Positions 1 to 4,864 of a stretch of DNA of 5,384 nt are shown here, piece after piece; positions within the stretch are counted from its first letter, which is position 1; each line of letters opens with the position of its first letter. The translations under genes and the position numbers were made by a program. Origin of the DNA: Verrucomicrobia bacterium UBA6775 (lineage in GTDB: Bacteria; Verrucomicrobiota; Verrucomicrobiia; Limisphaerales; UBA1096). The notes beneath the pieces are model-generated. The model did not search any database. It was given only the letters and a program-made list of their open reading frames with translations, and was not told where the DNA came from. The stretch is from positions 1 to 5,384 of the forward strand of contig DKGH01000189.1 in the NCBI GenBank assembly GCA_002453165.1, read 5' to 3'.

Positions 1-985
1 CACACAACGATGCGAAGGTGGGCATAAAATCGATGGTGGCAAACACCGCTCCGTTCACACGCCCCGTCGGCACCCGACCGGGCCAGCGCACGATGCATGG
101 CAACCGGTATCCGGCCTCGTACGGCGAGCCCTTCCCGTTACGAAGCGGGCCGGCCTCACCCCAGAAAATGGAGCCAGCCGGATGGCCCTTCTTGCGCTTG
201 GTATACTTGTCCTGATTCCACGGACCGTTATCGCTGGTGTAAATGACAAGCGTGTTGTCGGTGAGCTTGAGTTCGTCGAGCGTGTCGAGCAGCCGGCCGG
301 TTTCGAAATCGAACTCCTCCACCACATCTCCGTACAACCCGCCCTTCGACTTGCCGCGAAACTTCGGCGAGGCGTTGATGATCGTGTGCATCATCGTATG
401 CGCGAGGTAGAGCACGAACGGCTTGTCGGGATCACGCTTGTTTTTGAGGTAATCGATCGACTTGTCCGTGTAGAGCTTGATCAATCCACCCATGTCGCGA
501 GTGGATCCTGCGGGCTCGTTGTTTTCATGCAGGTGCACCACGCCGGCGTCATTCGCACCGAGGGCGCCGTAAAAATAATCGAACCCCTGCGCGTTCGGCA
601 TGCGTGGGATGATCGGTTTCCGATTGGAAACATCCCACTTACCGATGCAGACGGTCTGGTAGTCCGCCTTGCGGATCAACTCCGCCCAGGTGATCTCCTC
701 CGCCGGCATGCCCCAACCGCCACTACGAATCGGCTGCCGTCCGGTCAGCAGCGCCGAACGCGACGGCCCACAAACCGTCTGCGTATAAAACGAGGTGAAC
801 CGCGTACCTTCCCTGGCCAGTTGATCCAGCCGCGGCGTCTTGTTTTTTGTGTTCCCGTAACAGGCGAGATCCGCGTAGCCTTGATCATCAGTGAAAATGA
901 TCAAGATATTGGGTTTTGCGGTAGCCGGGTAAGCTGCCGTAGTAAAAGCAGCCAACGCCAGCGCAGCTAACAATCTGTTTTTCAT
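1..985 (-). CDS. Secreted sulfatase (type I, formylglycine-dependent), C-terminus cut off by the window edge
   Basis: This is a predicted arylsulfatase-family enzyme that hydrolyses sulfate esters, probably on a glycan, in the periplasm or outside the cell. The visible part is 328 residues and opens with a signal peptide (basic MKNR, then an Ala/Leu-rich stretch to about residue 23). Next come the metal-binding Asp pair (FTDDQG, D33-D34) and the sulfatase signature CGPSR at 72-76, where Cys72 would be converted to formylglycine by a formylglycine-generating enzyme. Further motifs are GKWD at 115-118, an HTMMH motif (His200 as probable active-site His), the family block GGLYGDVVEE (215-224) and YTSDNGP (249-255) with metal ligands D252 and N253. 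Most family members are 450-550 residues, so roughly 120-200 are missing. The His usual after GKW is Asp here. The ATG at 985 is chosen because it gives a clean signal peptide; no Shine-Dalgarno is visible. It follows another sulfatase gene by 87 bases. The family is certain, the substrate unknown. Confidence 0.95.
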   Translation of the reverse strand, partial: MKNRLLAALALAAFTTAAYPATAKPNILIIFTDDQGYADLACYGNTKNKTPRLDQLAREGTRFTSFYTQTVCGPSRSALLTGRQPIRSGGWGMPAEEITWAELIRKADYQTVCIGKWDVSNRKPIIPRMPNAQGFDYFYGALGANDAGVVHLHENNEPAGSTRDMGGLIKLYTDKSIDYLKNKRDPDKPFVLYLAHTMMHTIINASPKFRGKSKGGLYGDVVEEFDFETGRLLDTLDELKLTDNTLVIYTSDNGPWNQDKYTKRKKGHPAGSIFWGEAGPLRNGKGSPYEAGYRLPCIVRWPGRVPTGRVNGAVFATIDFMPTFASLC

Positions 986-1015
986 TTTACTGTGATTTTC
1001 GCGGGGCCAATCCTA

Positions 1016-1029
1016 CGGGGCGAACCCCG
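1016..1029 (-). other. Small GC hairpin between the two sulfatase genes
   Basis: CGGGG and CCCCG flank a four-base loop that reads TTCG on the transcribed strand, giving a 5-bp stem. It lies in the 87-base gap between the sulfatase stop codon and the next start. No T-run follows, so it is not a convincing intrinsic terminator. It could be an mRNA-stabilising or attenuating stem, or chance in GC-rich DNA. Nothing else is visible in this gap. Confidence 0.25.
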
Positions 1030-1072
1030 ACGCAACAAGTTCAGTAACAACCACTCGGCGAACGGTCACTCC

Positions 1073-2584
1073 TCAACGCCGCTTGCGCTTGCCGTGGTTC
1101 GTGCGTTCTCTTCCACCAAAATACTTGTCGCGAATCCACTTTGGCTGCCAGACGTCGAGCACGCGCTTGGCGTTGTCGTAACGAGGCTCCTTCGAATCAG
1201 GCTTGGCCGACTCAAGCGGGTGCAGATCGCCGAGGCGCTCACGCCATTCATTCATCAACGTCAGCATTCTCCCGGCCTGTTTTGTGTGGGCTGAATCTCC
1301 GGCCAAGTCCCTCGTCTCATGCGGATCTGTAGCGAGGTTGAACAGCAGACGGTGGTTGATTTTCGGGTAAATGTGCAACTTCCATTTGCCATCACTGACC
1401 GCCCGCTGGTTGTTTTGAAATGGCAGAAAAACTGAGTCGCGAATCCGGGCAACCTCCCCCTGCATGATGGGCGCGAGATTTTTCGAATCGACCCCGACCG
1501 GCACCGGCACGCCGGCGAAGTTGCAAAGCGTCGAGTAAAGGTCGTGGACGTAGGTGAACGCGTCGCTGGACTTGCCCTTTGGCACACCTGGCCCCTGCAG
1601 GATCAGCGGACACTGCATGCTCTGCTCGTAAACATTCTGTTTGCCGAGCAGGCCGTGGCTCCCCATCCCCAGCCCATGATCCGCCGTGTAGACCACCAGC
1701 GTGTTGTCGGCGTGCGGACTGCACTCGAGCGCCTTCATGATGCGCCCGACCTGTTCGTCCAAATGCGTCACCAAGCCGTAGTATTCGCAGAGCTGATCGC
1801 TGATGACCTCCCGGGTTCGGGGCCACGGGGCAAGGCCTTCGTCGCGACCGGAGGTGGCTTGCGGCGCATTTTGAAAGGGATGCTGGGGAAGATAGTTCGC
1901 CGGCAGCGGCGGACGATTCTCATAGTACATCTTCCGGTATTTCTCGGGCGGATTGCGCGGGTCGTGCGGAGCCATGAACGCCACGTAGAGGAAGAACGGT
2001 TTGTCTCCCTTGGCCTGTTGAATGTACCGGACTGCCTCATCCGCGAACACCGTGCTAGAGAATCCACCGGCATCCCGCTCCTTGCCCAGTTCTCCATCCT
2101 TCAAGTCCTGCACGGCGAAGTCGGCATGATTCGCCATGCCGCCCATGTACACCGCCCGGCCGTTGGCGAATGACCGGTCGAGCATGCCCTTGCCGTTGTG
2201 CCACTTGCCGATGATGAACGGATCGTACCCCCCGCGCTTGGCCAACAGCGTGGGCAGGACGGTGGCGTCCCCCCAGTTCGTGGCCGGCCGGTTTGCCGGC
2301 AGATTCATCCAGTGCCGGCCGGTCATCAGCATCGCACGGCTGGCCACGCACACCGCGCCGCTGAACGAACCCGCACAGTAGTTGCGCCGAAAACTGAAGC
2401 CCCGCTTCACCATCCGGTCGAGGTTGGGCGTGCGAATGTGCGGATTGCCGTGGGCAGCGATCGTGTCCGCCCGCTGGTCATCGGCGAAAAGAAAAATGAT
2501 ATTCGGCGGGCGATCACCCGGCGCCGCTTGGCCAAGCGCTTGGCCAAGCGCAATGGCAACAATCAAAAAAACAAATCGGTTCAT
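1073..2584 (-). CDS. Secreted sulfatase (type I, formylglycine-dependent), complete
   Basis: This 503-residue sulfate-ester hydrolase is of normal family length and complete. Residues 1-21 form a signal peptide (MNRFVFLIVAIALG, then QALGQA), so it acts in the periplasm or outside. Active-site features in order: FADDQR with metal ligands D35-D36; the signature CVASR at 79-83 followed by AMLMTGR, with Cys79 the formylglycine precursor and Ala in place of the more common Pro; GKWHNG at 126-131; APHDPR with His207; YTADHG with D302-H303; and GLLGKQN with Lys315. The PHDPR and ADHG motifs resemble the iduronate/choline/heparan-type branch more than the arylsulfatase-A-like upstream partner, so the two enzymes probably cut different sulfate positions (inference). 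The C-terminus is basic (ERTNHGKRKRR). The frame stays open to an ATG at 2989, but the signal peptide after the ATG at 2584 decides that start. Residues 13-20 are encoded by a tandem 12-base repeat. It lies 116 bases after the EF-hand gene stop. Confidence 0.95.
   Translation of the reverse strand: MNRFVFLIVAIALGQALGQAAPGDRPPNIIFLFADDQRADTIAAHGNPHIRTPNLDRMVKRGFSFRRNYCAGSFSGAVCVASRAMLMTGRHWMNLPANRPATNWGDATVLPTLLAKRGGYDPFIIGKWHNGKGMLDRSFANGRAVYMGGMANHADFAVQDLKDGELGKERDAGGFSSTVFADEAVRYIQQAKGDKPFFLYVAFMAPHDPRNPPEKYRKMYYENRPPLPANYLPQHPFQNAPQATSGRDEGLAPWPRTREVISDQLCEYYGLVTHLDEQVGRIMKALECSPHADNTLVVYTADHGLGMGSHGLLGKQNVYEQSMQCPLILQGPGVPKGKSSDAFTYVHDLYSTLCNFAGVPVPVGVDSKNLAPIMQGEVARIRDSVFLPFQNNQRAVSDGKWKLHIYPKINHRLLFNLATDPHETRDLAGDSAHTKQAGRMLTLMNEWRERLGDLHPLESAKPDSKEPRYDNAKRVLDVWQPKWIRDKYFGGRERTNHGKRKRR
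2525..2551. repeat. Two tandem copies of a self-complementary 12-base unit (CGCTTGGCCAAG) inside the sulfatase signal peptide
   Basis: Two perfect units in tandem, plus three bases of a third, occupy 27 bases. The unit's reverse complement is a rotation of itself, so the array reads the same on both strands and could fold into a cruciform or hairpin. In the coding frame each unit gives Leu-Gly-Gln-Ala, making residues 13-20 of the complete sulfatase LGQALGQA. Because 12 is a multiple of three, copy gain or loss keeps the frame. Further exact copies lie at 2641-2652, 4628-4645 and 4700-4711. Confidence 0.85.
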
Positions 2585-2640
2585 GAGAGGCCGCCAATCT
2601 GAGCCAAGCCCGACCACAAAACCAGCATTTTGAAAATCCC

Positions 2641-2652
2641 GGCCAAGCGCTT
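2641..2652. repeat. Single intergenic copy of the 12-base repeat
   Basis: GGCCAAGCGCTT is an exact rotation of the unit found in tandem about 90 bases away. It lies in the 116-base gap between the EF-hand gene stop and the sulfatase start (2585-2700). I see no clear terminator, promoter or Shine-Dalgarno in that gap, which fits co-transcription of the genes. Confidence 0.7.
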
Positions 2653-2700
2653 TACCGAGCGTTCTCCTGTCGCAAACTGGCGCAGGGTTCCTGCTATCGA

Positions 2701-3897
2701 TCAGTCGCCGATTCCGTCCCCGTCCCTGTCCGTAACATCGGACAGCGGATTGTTGATGACCGCTTCCCAGGCGATCCGACGGAAGAGCCGATCCACTTCC
2801 TTCCGTGGAGGATCGAGTTTGCCAAGGTTTCTGTCGACGATCGGCTTGAATGGAATCTCCCCCTTGATGAGAGCCGGCGACCGCTTGTAGATGGTGGCGT
2901 AGAACACATACCCCTCGAGCCGTTCGAAGCCCGGGCCAAGATGCCCAAGTTTGTCCCGCCAGATGCTGTAGGTCTTGCCGCCCAGCCAACGGTTGATGCC
3001 CTCGATGCCCGGCAATTTGCCGTCGTAATAAGCCTGAACCGCCAGCACCATGGCGTCCGATGTGGGCATGACATGAACCTTGTTTGGGTATTTGCGATCC
3101 AGCTCCTTGATCAGTTTTTCGAGGGAGACATCCTTCTCCTTGTCCATGCGGGCGAAAGTTTCAGCACTCAACTCGGCCTCACTTTTGGGCGGTGGGTTCA
3201 TCTGGCGCAATGACGGCCAGGCATCGCTCAGGTAAAATTCCATATTGGGGTTGTACTTGAGGCCGAAGTCGATCCAGCAGGCGTAATACTCGAGGCGATC
3301 TTCATAGTAGGGTCCCCACATCATGGCATCCCATGCACCGGTGGCCATGGCGGCAAGAAGCTTGGGCTGTGGCTTGTTGGCAAAATCGAAAATCCCATTC
3401 TCCTGTTCCCATTTGTACCGGACGCTCCCGGTTATCCCGCCGCCGGTATGAGTTCGCAGTGGTTGCTCGAAACCGGCAGCCCGGGCGATCACCGGAAAAG
3501 TACGATACCCGGGCGCCATGAAACTGTGTCCCGTGCCCACGATCCTCAACGCTTTCTCTGGCTTGGGAACTTGAAATACCGGGTTCGTATCCTTCGGGTA
3601 AACCTTCCGGTAGAGCGCCTGTATCTCTGCCGGGGTCATATAACAGACGGCGTTGTCCGGGAATCGAACCTTGCTCCAGCCCGGGTCGACGTGAAATTTC
3701 ATGGGTGGCCCCTGCCCTGCTCCTCTCCGGCTTCGCGAAGCCATGAACGCCCGGGCTTCCTCTGCCGTCAATTTCCCATCACCGTTCGTGTCGGCCGCCG
3801 GGAATTGTCGCAGCAATTTGCGCAACTGGGGTTCAGACTGTGAAAAAACCACAGTCGACATGAACAGAAAACAGATGCACAGATGGAAAATTTTCAT
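2701..3897 (-). CDS. Secreted EF-hand protein with an SGNH-hydrolase-like core
   Basis: The product is a 398-residue exported protein of unproven activity. Residues 1-20 are a signal peptide (MKIFHLCICFLFMSTVVFSQ). Residues 36-47 form a textbook EF-hand calcium loop (DTNGDGKLTAEE). From about 114 to 345 it resembles SGNH/GDSL-type esterases related to DUF4886. IVGTGHSF at 119-126 fits the Ser-nucleophile block (Ser125), THTGGG at 149-154 the Gly block, WDAMMWGP at 189-196 the strand ending in a polar site, and RDKLGHLGPG at 314-323 the C-terminal Asp/His block (D315, H319). In that last block the spacing is D-x3-H rather than the usual D-x2-H. The protein ends in a second calcium-type motif, DRDGDGIGD (390-398). 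The start at 3897 gives the signal peptide; an in-frame ATG at 4005 would bury it. The gene heads a likely operon with two sulfatases, which suggests work on a sulfated or acylated glycan. The EF-hand is firm, the SGNH assignment moderate, the substrate unknown. Confidence 0.85.
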   Translation of the reverse strand: MKIFHLCICFLFMSTVVFSQSEPQLRKLLRQFPAADTNGDGKLTAEEARAFMASRSRRGAGQGPPMKFHVDPGWSKVRFPDNAVCYMTPAEIQALYRKVYPKDTNPVFQVPKPEKALRIVGTGHSFMAPGYRTFPVIARAAGFEQPLRTHTGGGITGSVRYKWEQENGIFDFANKPQPKLLAAMATGAWDAMMWGPYYEDRLEYYACWIDFGLKYNPNMEFYLSDAWPSLRQMNPPPKSEAELSAETFARMDKEKDVSLEKLIKELDRKYPNKVHVMPTSDAMVLAVQAYYDGKLPGIEGINRWLGGKTYSIWRDKLGHLGPGFERLEGYVFYATIYKRSPALIKGEIPFKPIVDRNLGKLDPPRKEVDRLFRRIAWEAVINNPLSDVTDRDGDGIGD

Positions 3898-3990
3898 GAG
3901 TCGATGTCTACGTAAAGTAGGGTTCTTTGAAACGATCGAATCCTTCAAGCCCGCGCCGCGCCTGAACTGTATTTTGGTCATAAAAGGAGA

Positions 3991-4019
3991 ACAAAAAGCC
4001 AACAAGGATTCTTCGTCAA
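3991..4019 (-). promoter_or_regulatory. Weak candidate sigma70-type promoter for the EF-hand/sulfatase operon
   Basis: On the minus strand TTGACG (4014-4019) is separated by 17 bases from TTTTGT (3991-3996). The -35 matches consensus at five of six positions, the -10 at only three. A transcript from here would have a leader of about 85-90 bases before the ATG at 3897. The region between the divergent reading frames (3898-4064) holds nothing else I recognise. This is a suggestion, not an established promoter. Confidence 0.25.
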
Positions 4020-4064
4020 CAGATTTGACTAAGAATGAATTATTGCGGACTTTGTGGCCGTTTC

Positions 4065-4524
4065 ATGGTGCGCGGCTTATTCATCTCAACTCTGATCAGT
4101 TTGACCGGATTCCTCGCGGTCGATGCTGCGGGTATGGACGAGGCGGCGCTACGGGCGGATACCCAAAAAACTTCAAGGAAAAGGTCGGGCCTTTCGTTGA
4201 AAAATACTGCGCGCGCTGCCACGGCAGCCGGGCAGCGATGGGTTCGCCGCGATGAAGCAGCCCTTCCCCAGCGGCTGCTACGCCTCCGCTTGTGTGATCA
4301 ATCAGGCCGCCTGGGAAAGCGACGATTGGATCGAGGCAATCAACTCGATCCAGACGGACGAGATCCGGATCGGCGCCAGCCGCCTGGTGGATGCGGGATG
4401 GAGCATCAAGCTGTTGGCCGCCGACATTCTAGCCCTGCAAAAAGCCACCGGCCTTCTCCGAAAAATCCTCGCCCGATTTTTTCCCTCCGCGAACCATCAC
4501 TCCCGAATCTTCGGCTTCGATTAA
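4065..4524 (+). pseudogene. Broken, truncated secreted cytochrome c protein (planctomycete PSCyt1-like)
   Basis: Three frames together give a recognisable start of a PSCyt1-type heme protein. Frame one, from the ATG at 4065, encodes a signal peptide (MVRGLFISTLISLTGFLAVDA) and then MDEAALRADTQK. After a run of six A (4165-4170) the sense moves to another frame, NFKEKVGPFVEKYCARCHG, with the CxxCH heme-binding motif at 4208-4222; this frame stops at 4253-4255. A third frame then carries AWESDDWIEAINSIQTDEI and stays open to a TAA at 4522-4524. That stretch resembles the W-x-x-x-I-x-x-L-x-x-G-E-M-P-P end of the domain, with the MPP lost. One lost A (seven reduced to six) would explain the first shift; the second lies between about 4223 and 4252. 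The large DUF1549/DUF1553 or DUF1592 parts that usually follow are absent. I read it as a decayed gene. Single-base sequencing errors could explain the shifts but not the missing remainder. The last 30 or so residues are unrecognised. Confidence 0.6.
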
Positions 4525-4580
4525 AGAGTGATGCGACTCTGAAATGAAGCTTCGTGAAGTCGGCCAATAGTTAGTCGACC

Positions 4581-4620
4581 TTCACCCTGTCCTCTCCCTG
4601 TCCAGGGAGAGGGTATCACC
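4581..4620. repeat. REP-like intergenic hairpin element
   Basis: CCTCTCCCTG (4591-4600) and CAGGGAGAGG (4603-4612) are perfect 10-base inverted repeats separated by only two bases, preceded by TTCACCCTGT. From general knowledge, hairpins of this form are scattered between genes in many high-GC bacteria and give false peptides of the type SPWTGRGQGEGR on the opposite strand, as here. With no T-run it is a poor intrinsic terminator. It lies in the gene-free stretch 4525-4722, which otherwise holds only the 12-base repeat copies, a small stem at 4527-4542 (AGAGT/ACTCT) and the tRNA upstream region. Confidence 0.6.
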
Positions 4621-4627
4621 GACGACA

Positions 4628-4645
4628 GCCAAGCGCTTGGCCAAG
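4628..4645. repeat. 1.5-unit copy of the 12-base repeat
   Basis: GCCAAGCGCTTGGCCAAG is 18 bases that match the tandem array at 2525-2551 exactly, over one and a half units. It is intergenic, right after the REP-like hairpin and about 80 bases before the tRNA gene. A partial copy (CCAAGCG) follows at 4664-4670. Confidence 0.75.
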
Positions 4646-4659
4646 GGGTGGATTCGGCG

Positions 4660-4689
4660 TTGACCAAGCGGGGGGTGGCGAAGCAGTAT
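4660..4689 (+). promoter_or_regulatory. Weak candidate promoter for tRNA-Leu
   Basis: TTGACC (4660-4665) is a five-of-six match to a -35 box. Eighteen bases later CAGTAT (4684-4689) is a three-of-six match to a -10 box. Transcription would begin near 4696, giving a leader of under 30 bases before the tRNA. The position is sensible but the -10 is poor. Confidence 0.25.
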
Positions 4690-4699
4690 GTCGCCGCCG

Positions 4700-4711
4700 T
4701 TGGCCAAGCGC
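4700..4711. repeat. Single copy of the 12-base repeat just before the tRNA gene
   Basis: TTGGCCAAGCGC is an exact rotation of the 12-base unit. It ends 11 bases before the tRNA-Leu 5' end, so it would lie in the tRNA leader if transcription starts upstream. Confidence 0.7.
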
Positions 4712-4722
4712 CACGGCTGGAC

Positions 4723-4807
4723 GCGCGCGTGGCGGAATTGGTAGACGCGCCGGATTTAGGTTCCGGTGCCTTCGGGCGTGAAGGTTCGACTCCTTTCGCG
4801 CGTACCA
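4723..4807 (+). tRNA. tRNA-Leu (anticodon UAG), CCA encoded
   Basis: This 85-base class II tRNA inserts leucine at CUN codons, especially CUA. The acceptor strands GCGCGCG (4723-4729) and CGCGCGT (4797-4803) pair with one G·U at the end. They are followed by discriminator A and an encoded CCA (4805-4807). The D arm pairs GCG with CGC (4732-4734, 4746-4748) around GAATTGGTAGA. The anticodon stem CCGGA/TCCGG encloses the loop TTTAGGT, with TAG at 4757-4759. A long variable arm, GCC-TTCG-GGC, marks it as Leu-type. The T arm is GAAGG/CCTTT around TTCGACT. The identity is firm. An integrase gene begins 54 bases downstream on the same strand, so the 3' end is a likely attachment site. Confidence 0.96.
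4783..4807 (+). other. Probable integration site (attL) at the tRNA-Leu 3' end
   Basis: Tyrosine recombinases commonly integrate into tRNA 3' ends, from the T loop to CCA, and restore the tRNA with sequence carried on the element. Here the T loop and 3' acceptor strand are followed at once by AT-richer DNA and an integrase gene. By hand count G+C is 22 of 60 at 4861-4920, against 43 of 60 at 2221-2280. The exact crossover cannot be fixed, because the second copy (attR) would lie beyond the right edge. Confidence 0.45.
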
Positions 4808-4839
4808 TCTTCTTTAGGCCCTATTTACGGCAGCCAAAT

Positions 4840-4864
4840 CACTGTTTAAAAAATACAAACAGTG
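4840..4864 (+). promoter_or_regulatory. Inverted repeat overlapping the integrase start codon
   Basis: CACTGTTT (4840-4847) and AAACAGTG (4857-4864) are perfect 8-base inverted repeats around a nine-base A-rich loop. The final GTG is the predicted start codon of the integrase. In RNA the start codon would be paired in the stem; in DNA the repeat could be an operator for a dimeric regulator or a recombinase/excisionase site. No Shine-Dalgarno is visible between the repeat arms. The symmetry is directly seen; its role is inferred. Confidence 0.5.

Noticed and set aside
182..970. Plus-strand open frame of 262 codons opposite the partial sulfatase
   Set aside because: It is a shadow of the minus-strand sulfatase with Arg/Val-rich content and no recognisable motif. 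The same holds for the plus-strand frames at 1544-2173 and 2198-2602.
2585..2989. N-terminal extension of the complete sulfatase to an ATG at 2989 (638 residues)
   Set aside because: The extension overlaps the end of the EF-hand gene in another frame, has no sulfatase-like content and would bury the clear signal peptide that begins at 2584.
3898..4005. Longer start for the EF-hand protein at 4005
   Set aside because: It would add 36 mostly basic and polar residues in front of a good signal peptide. The start at 3897 is the better choice.
4035..4064. Earlier start (ATG at 4035) for the cytochrome remnant
   Set aside because: It adds ten residues (MNYCGLCGRF) before a complete signal peptide and has no Shine-Dalgarno. 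The ATG at 4065 fits better, though this matters little in a pseudogene.
4162..4173. Programmed -1 frameshift at the A-run of the cytochrome remnant
   Set aside because: The zero-frame codons are CAA AAA, which do not make a canonical slippery heptamer. A second, unrelated shift downstream and the loss of the rest of the gene point to decay.
4521..4808. Minus-strand open frame of 95 codons reading GVEPSRPKAPEPKSGAS near its start
   Set aside because: It is the antisense translation of the tRNA-Leu gene and then of the REP-like hairpin (SPWTGRGQGEGR). Both are well-known false proteins.
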